NCBI GenBank assembly: GCA_963626285.1
Contig: CAVFWQ010000016.1
Location: forward strand, 1-25,244
Origin: CAVDRM01 sp963626285
GTDB taxonomy: Bacteria > Bacillota > Clostridia > Christensenellales > Aristaeellaceae
Length of the DNA stretch: 25,244 nucleotides
Direction: 5' to 3'
Positions 1 to 7,139 of this stretch are shown here, one piece after another. The notes under the pieces were generated by a model. That model searched no databases. It was not told the origin of the DNA and saw only the letters and a program-made list of their open reading frames with translations. A program made the translations under genes and the position numbers. Positions within the stretch are counted from its first letter, which is position 1. The number at the start of each line of letters is the position of its first letter.

Positions 1-168
1 ATACAAAAATTTTTATGATTGACTGATGTTTTCGGCGTATCGAACCATACCATGAAAAAACGGCGCATGCTCATTTGGGCAGTGATGCCTCAAAAAAATG
101 ACGATGCCAGCCTTGTCTGTCGGGAAGAAACAGGGACGCGGTTTCGTTTGAATGACGGAGGGATTTTT

Positions 169-516
169 ATGAATGTGATGGAGCAGGCGAAGAGCGTGGC
201 GCAGGCCATCAGGGAAAGTCAGGAATACACGGATTTTATCCGCGCCAGGGAAAATGCGTTTGAGAACGAGACGAGCGCGGCGCTGCTCAAGGAGTTTGAC
301 AAGCTGCAAACGCAGCTGCAAATGTACGCCGTGGCGGGGCGCGAAATGGACGAAACGGATGTGAAGCGCTTCCGGCAGATGAGTGCGCTTCTGTACGCAA
401 CGCCGGAAACGAGCGAATATCTTCTTTCTAAGGTACGCCTTCAGCGGCTGCTGGCGGATGTGTTCGCCTACCTGTCCCAAGAGGCGGGCGTACCGATTGA
501 AGTGCCCACCAAATAA
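169..516 (+). CDS. YlbF/YmcA-family regulator (Com_YlbF domain)
   Basis: This encodes 115 residues of almost entirely helical, charged sequence. The Com_YlbF pattern is visible: an N-terminal helix with an AIRESQEY-like segment, a central KLQTQLQ helix and a C-terminal LLADVFAYLSQ helix. In Bacillus, YlbF and YmcA form a complex with YaaT (the Y-complex) that acts with RNase Y in mRNA maturation and affects competence, biofilm formation and sporulation; that role is family knowledge. The same frame is open further upstream to position 19, but I chose the ATG at 169 because GGAGGG lies 6 nt before it and residue 1 then matches the usual start of the domain. The stop is 15 nt before mltG, so the two are probably co-transcribed. 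No clear sigma-A promoter is visible in bases 1-168. Confidence 0.85.
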   Translation: MNVMEQAKSVAQAIRESQEYTDFIRARENAFENETSAALLKEFDKLQTQLQMYAVAGREMDETDVKRFRQMSALLYATPETSEYLLSKVRLQRLLADVFAYLSQEAGVPIEVPTK

Positions 517-531
517 ACGGAGGCTGTCATT

Positions 532-1725
532 TTGAAAAATTTCCGTTCGGATAGGAAGCTTTCCCGCGAGGAGCTGCACAGAGAACGCGAGTACGGGCTG
601 TTTTGGTACAGCTGGGCTTGGCAGCTTCTTCGCCCCGTGCTGATTGCCCTGTGCGTTTTGCTGGCGGTGTTCGGGGTCGTCATGTCCGCATATCACTATG
701 TGGACGGGCATTTTTTTGCCGCCGTGGATGCAGACAACACCTCCGCGGTGACCTTTGAAATCGCAAGCGGCAGCAGTCTGACAAAGGTTGCGAACAATCT
801 GGAGGAGCAGAACCTCATCAGAAACCGCTCCGTGTTCAAATACTATGCCGATTTTTTGGGCTATGGGCAAAAAATACAGTCCGGCGAATACACATTGAGC
901 CGCTCCATGAGCATGCAGGACATTTTGAACACCCTGACCACGGGCGACGGCAAGCCCATCGTTCGCACAATCACCGTCATCCCCGGCTGGACGGTGACTG
1001 ACATTGCGGATTATCTGGCGGAGCAGGGCGCGCTGACCGACACGGCGGAGTTTTTGTCCCTGTGCAGGTCGGGCGAAAATTACAGCAGCTACTATTATAT
1101 TCAGGACGTGCTGAATACAAAGAATGTCAACCAGCGTTATTATGTACTGGAAGGCTATCTGGCTGCGAATACCTACGAAATTTACACGAACGCCTCGGCG
1201 GACGACATCATCAAAAAGCTGCTGTCGCAGACCGGCTCTGTCTGGACGGATGAATACTTTGCGCGGGCAGAAGAGCTTGATATGAGCATGGACGAGGTGA
1301 TGACGCTGGCCTCGATGATTGAAAAGGAGGCCGTCAACGCGGACTTTGCCAAGGTCTCCGCCGTATTCCACAACAGGCTCAAGAAAAACATGACCCTGGG
1401 CAGCGATGTGACCGTCAAATACGCGACAGGGGTCAAGCGCATGGCGCTGACGGACGCGGATACTTCCGTCGATTCCCTTTATAACACCTACCGCTACAAG
1501 GGGCTGCCGCTCGGCCCCATCTGCTCTCCGTCTCCGGCGGCCATTTACGCGGCGCTGTATCCCGATGAAAGCTATATGGCGGCGGGGCAGGAATATCTCT
1601 ATTTCTGCAGCAAGGATCCGGCCGGCAACGAGCTGTACTTCAGCCGCACCTATGAAGAGCATCAGCAGGCGGTGAAGATTTATCAGCCCTTGTGGGAAGC
1701 CTACGACAAGGAGCATGGAAATTAA
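532..1725 (+). CDS. mltG: Endolytic transglycosylase MltG (YceG-like)
   Basis: 397 residues. MltG is a membrane-anchored lytic transglycosylase that cuts nascent peptidoglycan strands and so sets glycan length. A cytoplasmic charged N-terminus is followed by one membrane helix at about residues 34-54, then a LysM-like region (about 72-150) and the YceG catalytic domain. The catalytic glutamate should be E264 in the motif ASMIEKEA, and the downstream NTYRYKGLPLGPI signature (about 318-330) is intact. The usual D-P of the LQTDPTV motif reads D-V here (residues 292-293). The start is TTG at 532, supported by GGAGG 8 nt upstream. It lies between the ylbF-like gene and the U32 gene; mltG next to U32 genes is a known Firmicutes arrangement (the Bacillus yrrL-yrrO region). 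Confidence 0.95.
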   Translation: MKNFRSDRKLSREELHREREYGLFWYSWAWQLLRPVLIALCVLLAVFGVVMSAYHYVDGHFFAAVDADNTSAVTFEIASGSSLTKVANNLEEQNLIRNRSVFKYYADFLGYGQKIQSGEYTLSRSMSMQDILNTLTTGDGKPIVRTITVIPGWTVTDIADYLAEQGALTDTAEFLSLCRSGENYSSYYYIQDVLNTKNVNQRYYVLEGYLAANTYEIYTNASADDIIKKLLSQTGSVWTDEYFARAEELDMSMDEVMTLASMIEKEAVNADFAKVSAVFHNRLKKNMTLGSDVTVKYATGVKRMALTDADTSVDSLYNTYRYKGLPLGPICSPSPAAIYAALYPDESYMAAGQEYLYFCSKDPAGNELYFSRTYEEHQQAVKIYQPLWEAYDKEHGN

Positions 1726-1726
1726 A

Positions 1727-2947
1727 ATGACGGAACTGCTTGCTCCGGCGGGCGGGATGCCCCAACTGAAGGTCGCCTTGCGCTTTGGCGCGGACGCGGT
1801 CTACGGCGGCATGAAAGCCTACGGTCTGCGCGCCTTTGCCGGAAATTTCGATGATGACGAGCTGCGCGAGGCCGTACGCCTTGCCCACGCGCAAAGCAAA
1901 AAATTTTATGTGACGCTCAATATCCTGCCGCACGATGACGAACTGGACGGGCTGATTTCCTGCGCGCAAAGGGCATGGGAGATGGGCGTTGATGCCGCCA
2001 TTGTCAGCGATTTGGGCGCATTCTCCCTGCTGCGGGCGCGTGTGCCGAAGCTCATGCTCCATGTCAGCACGCAGGCGAATGTGATGAACACCCCTGCCGC
2101 CGAGGTATTTGCCGGCATGGGGGCGAAGCGCATCGTTTTGGCGCGGGAGCTGTCGCTGGACAGGATTCGGCACATTCGTGAGGCGCTGCCCAAAGAGGTC
2201 GAATTAGAGGCGTTTGTACATGGCGCGATGTGTATGGCCTATTCCGGCCGCTGCATGCTGAGCGACCATATGACGGGGCGCGGCGGCAATCACGGCGCGT
2301 GTGCGCAGCCGTGCCGATGGAGTTATCATGTGGTCGAGGAAAAGAGGCCGAATGAAGTCATTCGGGTGGAGGCGGACGAGCGCGGCACAAGCCTTTTTTC
2401 CGCTTATGACCTGAATATGCTGTCTCATCTGCCGGAAATGAAGCGGGCGGGGATTGCATCCCTCAAAATCGAGGGACGGATGAAGACGGCGTACTATGTC
2501 GCCTCCGTCGTGTCGTGCTATCGGCGGGCGCTGGATGCCTTGGAAAAGCAAGGAGAAGAAAGCTATCGGGCGATGCTGCCCGAATTGCAGAAAGACCTTG
2601 AAAAAACGAGCCATCGCGCCTCGAACACGGGCTTTTTCTTCGGTGCGCCGCAGCCTGCCTCCGGTGCGGTCGGCTTCATGCAGACGCGGGAATATGTCGC
2701 CGATGTGCTGGGCTGTGAAAACGGCGAGCTGCTGCTTTCCCTGAAAAACCGCTTTTATGCGGGCGATGAACTGGAGCTTCTGTCGCCCAAGGGCAGGCTG
2801 CCGTTCAATGTATCGAAAATCACGGTCGATGAAACGGGCAGTGAGGTTTCCACCGTGTCCGTTGCCGGACAGCGCGTGCGAGTGCCGTGTCCGTATCCGG
2901 CGGAACCGGGGGACTTCATTTCAGGCCCAAACCGAAATCATATGTAA
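1727..2947 (+). CDS. U32-family protein, probable tRNA U34 hydroxylation enzyme (TrhP-like)
   Basis: 406 residues. The start MTELLAPAGG and the segment FGADAVYGG are typical of the U32 family. The PROSITE U32 signature E-x-F-x2-G-A-M-C-x4..G-x-C-x-L-S is intact at about residues 160-179. Cysteines at about 169, 176, 192 and 196 could ligate an Fe-S cluster, as shown for UbiU/UbiV and inferred for TrhP and RlhA. The position where many relatives have Cys in an SKDLC motif is Asn here (YDLN, about residue 230), so cluster ligation may differ. Although named peptidases, characterised members act in RNA hydroxylation or ubiquinone synthesis; the mltG neighbourhood matches Bacillus yrrN/yrrO (TrhP1/TrhP2), hence the TrhP-like call. 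An in-frame ATG at 1715 overlaps the mltG end. I prefer 1727 because AAGGAG (1708-1713) is too close to 1715 and the family starts at MTELLAP. Confidence 0.85.
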   Translation: MTELLAPAGGMPQLKVALRFGADAVYGGMKAYGLRAFAGNFDDDELREAVRLAHAQSKKFYVTLNILPHDDELDGLISCAQRAWEMGVDAAIVSDLGAFSLLRARVPKLMLHVSTQANVMNTPAAEVFAGMGAKRIVLARELSLDRIRHIREALPKEVELEAFVHGAMCMAYSGRCMLSDHMTGRGGNHGACAQPCRWSYHVVEEKRPNEVIRVEADERGTSLFSAYDLNMLSHLPEMKRAGIASLKIEGRMKTAYYVASVVSCYRRALDALEKQGEESYRAMLPELQKDLEKTSHRASNTGFFFGAPQPASGAVGFMQTREYVADVLGCENGELLLSLKNRFYAGDELELLSPKGRLPFNVSKITVDETGSEVSTVSVAGQRVRVPCPYPAEPGDFISGPNRNHM

Positions 2948-2986
2948 AAAACGGGTGTCGGAAAGCCGGCATCCGTTATTTTTTTA
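2946..2986. terminator. Bidirectional intrinsic terminator between convergent genes
   Basis: A 12-bp stem (2950-2961 with 2966-2977, two G-T wobbles) carries an AAAG loop. On the plus strand it is followed by TTATTTTTTTA; on the minus strand it is followed by a U run made from the A6 at 2946-2951. It ends the ylbF-mltG-U32 operon and the ATP-grasp operon arriving from the other side. The stem overlaps the stop codon of the minus-strand gene (2976-2978). Confidence 0.85.
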
Positions 2987-3827
2987 TTACTGTATGATGA
3001 ATCAATGCCATGTATTCATCTACAATATCAATGTCCGTATATTGATACAGCATTCTTGTGCCGACGGCATCCTCGATTTCATTGAGGAAGACATGACCCT
3101 GCCGGTCAAACAGAAAATCCACGCCGACCAGCGCCGCACCCAACCCGTCAATGGCGCGCTCCGCCAGGGCAATCAGCGCCGCATCGGGCGCGCAGGGGCG
3201 CGCATGGCCGTTCAAGCCGAAATTGCTGCGGAAATCGCCCGAATCGCTGTACCGTTCCATCCCTATGCGGAAACGTCCGTCCAGCATATAAAGCCGCACA
3301 TCGCGTCCGCCCGTTTCCACAAACGGCTGGACAACGGCGGCAGAGGGGGCAATGCGAGCAATCGCCGAAGCGTATTCCTCAGCGTCCCTGCACAAAAACA
3401 CCTGCCGCCCGCCGCAGCCGTCCGCCGCCTTAACGACCACGGGATAAGAAAAGGGGTGGGTCATGCAGGACGAGCTTGCAAAGACCGTATCGACAAACGG
3501 CAGCTTCTTTTGATAAAAAAAACGCGCCGTTTCGCGCTTGTCATTGCAGATCTTGCTGACCCTGGCTGGATTAAAGACGGGAACACCCATGCCCTCCAAA
3601 TGGACGGACAGGGGCAGACACATACAGCGCATGACGGCGAAATCGAGCGGACACGCCGAGCAATTCCACAGGAAAAACGGCTGCCGGTTCTGAAAGCCGA
3701 AGGATATTTCATCCGTGCGGAGAAGCAAAAGAGAGTCTCCGCGCCGCGCCGCCGCAGCGGTAAACAATTCGATGTAGCGCCGATTCCGCTCTATATTCCC
3801 GCGCTCGTAAATCAGTGCGCCGCGCAT
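2976..3827 (-). CDS. RimK-like ATP-grasp ligase, divergent copy
   Basis: 283 residues. The fold is that of RimK/LysX-type ATP-grasp carboxylate-amine ligases: an N-terminal pre-ATP-grasp region, the ATP-binding lysine in PVVVKAADGCGG (K133, glycine loop 137-140), VQPFVETGGRDVRLY (166-180) and the metal-binding strand GVDFLF (D237). In the final motif the family E-x-N is replaced by E250-I-E252 (LNEIEDAVG), so one canonical metal ligand has changed from Asn to Glu. The substrate cannot be read from sequence; relatives ligate amino acids to peptide or protein C-termini or to carrier proteins. It is the last gene of the minus-strand run and overlaps the preceding ATP-grasp gene by 16 nt. The ATG at 3827 has GGGAGGTGAAG just upstream. 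Confidence 0.85.
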   Translation of the reverse strand: MRGALIYERGNIERNRRYIELFTAAAARRGDSLLLLRTDEISFGFQNRQPFFLWNCSACPLDFAVMRCMCLPLSVHLEGMGVPVFNPARVSKICNDKRETARFFYQKKLPFVDTVFASSSCMTHPFSYPVVVKAADGCGGRQVFLCRDAEEYASAIARIAPSAAVVQPFVETGGRDVRLYMLDGRFRIGMERYSDSGDFRSNFGLNGHARPCAPDAALIALAERAIDGLGAALVGVDFLFDRQGHVFLNEIEDAVGTRMLYQYTDIDIVDEYMALIHHTVIKK

Positions 3828-4675
3828 TGACGCTTCACCTCCCGGATAATCTCATCGGCCGGATTGACGCCCGTCAAGGCGCTCAGGGCGGCAAAATGCG
3901 CATTGGAATTGACCTCGCAAAGTAGCGGCCCCTGTTTGGAAAAGAGCAGATCCACGCCGCCAAAGGTCAGCCCCAGGCGTTCGGCGCATAAAAGCGCCAG
4001 CCGCTCTTCCGCCGTGCTTAATTCATGGGGAAATGCCGTTCCGCCGCCGCCGATGTTCGCACGAAAATCCCCTGTCAGGCTATGCCGCTCCATGGAGGCA
4101 ATACAACGCCCGCCCACAACATACACGCGCACATCCCGTCCGGCGGATTCACGGATGAATTTCTGAAACAGCACGGGCTTTTCGTCGATGCGGTTCAGCA
4201 GCGCCAGCGCCTCATCCTTTTCGCGGATGAGATACACCTGCTGCCCGAACGAGCCGAGCCCCTCCTTCATGACATACGGATAGGAGAGGCGCTCCGCCAC
4301 CCTGTCCAGAAAGCTGCCCGTGCCGTAATCGGTAAAGGTCAGGGGTGCCAAAATCGTGTCCGGCATGGGGACGGCACCCTGAAGCGCCAGATAGGTCAGC
4401 GTCTTGTCATCGCACAGGGCGATGCTCTCCGCGCTGTTAAAGAGCCGAAGCCCCTGCTTTTCCATTTGCCGCGCCAAGCGCACATCCTTGTCCCAGAAAA
4501 GCACAAAATCGGGTGCATCCTGAAGCAGCGCACCCGAAAAAGGACAAAATTCATCGTTGAACCGCCTTGTCAGGAGAACACCGCGCTCCGAGGCTGCCGT
4601 TTCCAGCGCCGCGTACAGCCGCTCAAACGCCGCGCTTTTCATAAATCCGTTGCCGATTAACCAGCCGTGCAGCAC
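3812..4675 (-). CDS. RimK-like ATP-grasp ligase, canonical motifs
   Basis: 287 residues, a distant paralogue of the adjacent ATP-grasp gene. Visible motifs are YPYVMKEGLGSFGQQV (K137, glycine loop 139-144), GRDVRVYVVGG (179-189), MERHSLTGDFRANIGGGG (195-212), GGVDLLF (D242) and CEVNSNAHF with the metal ligands E254 and N256. These fit RimK/LysX-type ligases that use ATP to activate a carboxylate for attack by an amine. The substrate is unknown. The frame is open much further upstream, but that extension is arginine/glycine-rich out-of-frame sequence over the GNAT gene. The GTG at 4675 has GGGAGG 8 nt upstream and aligns with the start of the paralogue. It lies 26 nt after the GNAT gene, so a GNAT/ATP-grasp/ATP-grasp operon is likely. 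Confidence 0.85.
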   Translation of the reverse strand: MLHGWLIGNGFMKSAAFERLYAALETAASERGVLLTRRFNDEFCPFSGALLQDAPDFVLFWDKDVRLARQMEKQGLRLFNSAESIALCDDKTLTYLALQGAVPMPDTILAPLTFTDYGTGSFLDRVAERLSYPYVMKEGLGSFGQQVYLIREKDEALALLNRIDEKPVLFQKFIRESAGRDVRVYVVGGRCIASMERHSLTGDFRANIGGGGTAFPHELSTAEERLALLCAERLGLTFGGVDLLFSKQGPLLCEVNSNAHFAALSALTGVNPADEIIREVKRQCAAH

Positions 4676-4701
4676 AGCGCCGTCCTCCCGAAAAGCTTGA
4701 T

Positions 4702-5505
4702 TTATATGTCCATCCCCGGCAATAAGGTAGTCGTGCGGATAAACTGAGCGTTTAATTTTTTCATCAATGCGACCTGCGGGGCATTGCGGCGGAAAATGTT
4801 GGCAAACACCTGCTCTACGCCGCGCTCCTTTAAGACATTGCCCGCCAGCCCCATCAGCGCCGTGGCCAGCCCCTGCCGGCGGTTTTCCGAGCGGGTGTAA
4901 ACGGCGACCAGAATCGCCTGTTCGCCGTTGCCGACGGTCATCAGCTCCGTCACCGGCTGCCCGCCGCGATAAAAGCCCAAGGCCAGAAAATTGCTCTGCT
5001 CCCGCCACAGGGTCAGCTGGTCCCGCTGAATCGGCGCAATGCGCATGGCGTTGAGCCTGCGAAGGAACGCATCCTGCTGCGCATCCCCCTCCAGCGGAAC
5101 GGAGGCGTATTGAAGACCCATCGGCGTCCGTCCGTCCGCCAGCAGATCAGGCGAAAAGCCGAACATATCCTCCGCGTCATCCAGAACAAGCCCGCTGCGC
5201 TGATAAAAGCTGAGAAGCTCTTCCGCCTCCACGGGGAGCTGGGTGTACAGCCGTGCGGGAATATCGGGTGTCTGCGCCCTGATGACCTCCGCCCGCGCCA
5301 GCAGCGCCCCGAACAGAAGGCTGCGCGCCGAGGGCTGGGAATCGATCTGGATATAGAGGTTTAACGGCCGTTCCGGATACAGCTCCCGCTGAAAGCTGGA
5401 GATGACATAGCCTGAGCCGAGCTGCACCTGCCGCTCATTGGAGACGAAAAACATATCCTGCGGCGGAATGCCCTGAAAGGTGGCCTGCGGATGGGTGATG
5501 CGCAT
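4702..5505 (-). CDS. Tandem GNAT-family N-acetyltransferase
   Basis: 267 residues with two GNAT-like halves. The C-terminal half (about 145-257) has a good acetyl-CoA binding motif A: AVYTRSENRRQGLATALM (201-218), then a KERGVEQVFANI strand and an MKKLNAQF motif B. The N-terminal half keeps the later GNAT elements (LLSFYQRSGLVLDD, 97-110) but no clear R/Q-x-x-G-x-G/A pyrophosphate loop, so it may be structural or substrate-binding. The substrate is not identifiable. The ATG at 5505 has AAAGGAG 5-6 nt upstream; a 17-residue upstream extension has no RBS. It is followed after 26 nt by the two ATP-grasp genes. The 101 nt separating it from the GuaA-like gene contain only weak hairpins. Confidence 0.8.
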   Translation of the reverse strand: MRITHPQATFQGIPPQDMFFVSNERQVQLGSGYVISSFQRELYPERPLNLYIQIDSQPSARSLLFGALLARAEVIRAQTPDIPARLYTQLPVEAEELLSFYQRSGLVLDDAEDMFGFSPDLLADGRTPMGLQYASVPLEGDAQQDAFLRRLNAMRIAPIQRDQLTLWREQSNFLALGFYRGGQPVTELMTVGNGEQAILVAVYTRSENRRQGLATALMGLAGNVLKERGVEQVFANIFRRNAPQVALMKKLNAQFIRTTTLLPGMDI

Positions 5506-5606
5506 AGAACTCCTTTCCTCCTGCGCGTTCAACGGCTGCACAGAGAGAAAAAACAAAAAATATGGTCGGCATGAAAGCCTGCTTTATCATGCTTTCATTG
5601 ATGGTT
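5506..5606 (-). other. Intergenic spacer with weak competing hairpins
   Basis: This spacer separates the GuaA-like gene from the GNAT gene. Read on the minus strand it can form ATGAAAGC/GCTTTCAT (12-nt loop) or GCATGA/TCATGC, which exclude each other, followed about 10 nt later by TTTTTTGTTTTTT. It could be a weak terminator or attenuator; neither hairpin is strong enough for a firm call. Confidence 0.3.
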
Positions 5607-7046
5607 TTATTGCCATTCGATACCGGCGTAATGGAAAGACGGGGTTAAATCGTATACCACGCGCTGCACTTCGGGGCATTCCCGCAAAATGCGGTCGGTG
5701 ACGGCCTCCAAAAGGTCGTAGGGAAGGCGCGAGGCGTGCGCCGGCGCTCCGTCGGCCGCATGGACGGCACGCAGGCAGATGACATCACCGTTTCCCATCG
5801 CATTAGGGCTTAATACGGCGAAATGCTGCCACAGCCGCTTATTCTGCGGTGACGCGGCAATCTCTTCGCTGAAAATCCTGTCCGCCCGACGAAGCACGCG
5901 CAAATTTTTCTCGTTTGCCTCGCCCAATATCCTTAGCGCCAAGCCGCTGCCGGGGAAGGGCTGGGAGGAAATGATGCCGGCGGGCAGCCCTAAGTATTCG
6001 CCGATTTTCCGAATTTCATCCTTAAACAGGTCGCGCACGGGCTCAATACGTGTCAGCGCGGACTGCCCCTGCGCCGAATGGCTGCTCTGCATGACGTCGG
6101 AATAACTCGTACCCTTGATGAGGGCGGCCAGCCCCTCCGTTTTCTCCTGCTCGGCAGACAGGATTTGATGAAACAGACCGCCGATGACTGTCCTTTTTTC
6201 GGTCGGGTCGATCACGCCCTGAAGCGCGGACAGGAACTGTTTTTTTGCATCGATGCGGGTGATGTTCAGGCCTCGCTCTCCCTGATAGAAGGCCATGAAC
6301 GCATCGGCCTCGCCATCACGCAAAAGTCCCGTGTCCACGAACACGCAGCGCAGCCTGTCGCCCAGCGCCTTGTGCGCCAGCAGCGCACTCACGCCGCTGT
6401 TCAGCCCGCCCGTCATGGCGCAGATGGCCGTTCCGTCCTGCACGGCTTTTCGAATTTCGTCCACCGTGCCTTTCACAAACGCTTCTTCGTCCCACCATTC
6501 GGTGCAGCCGCAGACATTCAGGGCAAAATTCATCAGGATCTGCATCCCGTCCGGGTCGTTCGGCTCAATGTCCGTCTGAATGCCCAGGCGCGTTCCCGCT
6601 GCATCCGAAAAGGCGTACACGATTTCGTCCGCTGTTTCGGCGATCGTCAGCCCGTTTTCCGGCAGGGTCAAAGCGCTTACACTGCCCAGCATCCGCGGGC
6701 CGTCCTCCAAGCCGATGAGGAGGGGGCATTCCTTATACCGAATGCCCGACAGCGCATCAACGGTCTGCGGCGCCTCCGCCTGCCCGCCCAAGCATTCGCA
6801 AAGCCTTCCCGCGGCGCCGGACAGCGCCAAAATGGGCATCGGCAGGGATAAAAGCGCCCTGTCGAGCGCGGAGCAGCCATTCCTGCCGCCGGCTAAAATC
6901 AGGCCGAGCGGCGCTTCTGCGAGAATTTGCGCCGCGTCCGTGTTCTCCGGCACGATTTTGCAGCAGATACGCGCCGAGCGCAGCTTTCGCGCCGTTGTTC
7001 GGGCGGCCAGATGGTCAAGGTCCAGCACTAAAAGCATATCGGGCAT
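5607..7046 (-). CDS. GMP synthetase (GuaA) paralogue with degenerate active sites
   Basis: 479 residues aligning along the whole length of GMP synthetase: N-terminal class-I amidotransferase region (1-180), ATP pyrophosphatase (about 190-395) and C-terminal dimerisation domain ending VVYDLTPSFHYAGIEWQ. Key residues differ. The glutaminase nucleophile elbow GICYG reads ALSGA (Cys to Ser76). The QFHPE motif reads QTDIE (His to Asp159). The PP-loop SGGVDS reads TGGLNS (Asp to Asn216). The C-terminal KPPATIEWE lacks its lysine. By contrast IDPTEKR, LFKDEIRKIGEYLGLP and PFPGSGLALRILGE are well kept. Normal GMP synthesis from XMP and glutamine is therefore unlikely; a pseudoenzyme or a re-purposed nucleotidyl-activating enzyme fits better. 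The ATG at 7046 has GGAGGGAGAG upstream. The reading frame is intact, so this is not simple decay. Confidence 0.8.
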   Translation of the reverse strand: MPDMLLVLDLDHLAARTTARKLRSARICCKIVPENTDAAQILAEAPLGLILAGGRNGCSALDRALLSLPMPILALSGAAGRLCECLGGQAEAPQTVDALSGIRYKECPLLIGLEDGPRMLGSVSALTLPENGLTIAETADEIVYAFSDAAGTRLGIQTDIEPNDPDGMQILMNFALNVCGCTEWWDEEAFVKGTVDEIRKAVQDGTAICAMTGGLNSGVSALLAHKALGDRLRCVFVDTGLLRDGEADAFMAFYQGERGLNITRIDAKKQFLSALQGVIDPTEKRTVIGGLFHQILSAEQEKTEGLAALIKGTSYSDVMQSSHSAQGQSALTRIEPVRDLFKDEIRKIGEYLGLPAGIISSQPFPGSGLALRILGEANEKNLRVLRRADRIFSEEIAASPQNKRLWQHFAVLSPNAMGNGDVICLRAVHAADGAPAHASRLPYDLLEAVTDRILRECPEVQRVVYDLTPSFHYAGIEWQ

Positions 7047-7139
7047 GGTGTCTCTCCCTCCGTTTTGCGGTCGAGCGAATCGTGCAACAGAATTTATTCG
7101 ACGCAAAGATGTAAAATTCCTGCAAAAAACAAATTTCGC

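Noticed and set aside
52..168. In-frame upstream extension of the ylbF-like gene
   Set aside because: No ribosome binding site before its ATG, and the sequence lies outside the domain; the GGAGGG before 169 decides the start.
13..1716. Long minus-strand open frame of 567 codons opposite ylbF and mltG
   Set aside because: It is antisense to two well-supported genes, shows an Arg/His/Val-rich composition typical of reverse-frame reading of GC-rich DNA, and has no recognisable domain or ribosome binding site.
2757..3830. Plus-strand open frame of 357 codons opposite the ATP-grasp gene
   Set aside because: It crosses a terminator, begins inside the U32 gene and has the composition of an antisense shadow.
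4676..5008. N-terminal extension of the second ATP-grasp gene
   Set aside because: The extra residues are Arg/Gly/Ala-rich, overlap the GNAT gene in another frame and lack a ribosome binding site; the GTG at 4675 has one.
5607..7046. Calling this gene guaA
   Set aside because: The loss of the catalytic Cys and His and of the PP-loop Asp makes ordinary GMP synthetase activity unlikely.
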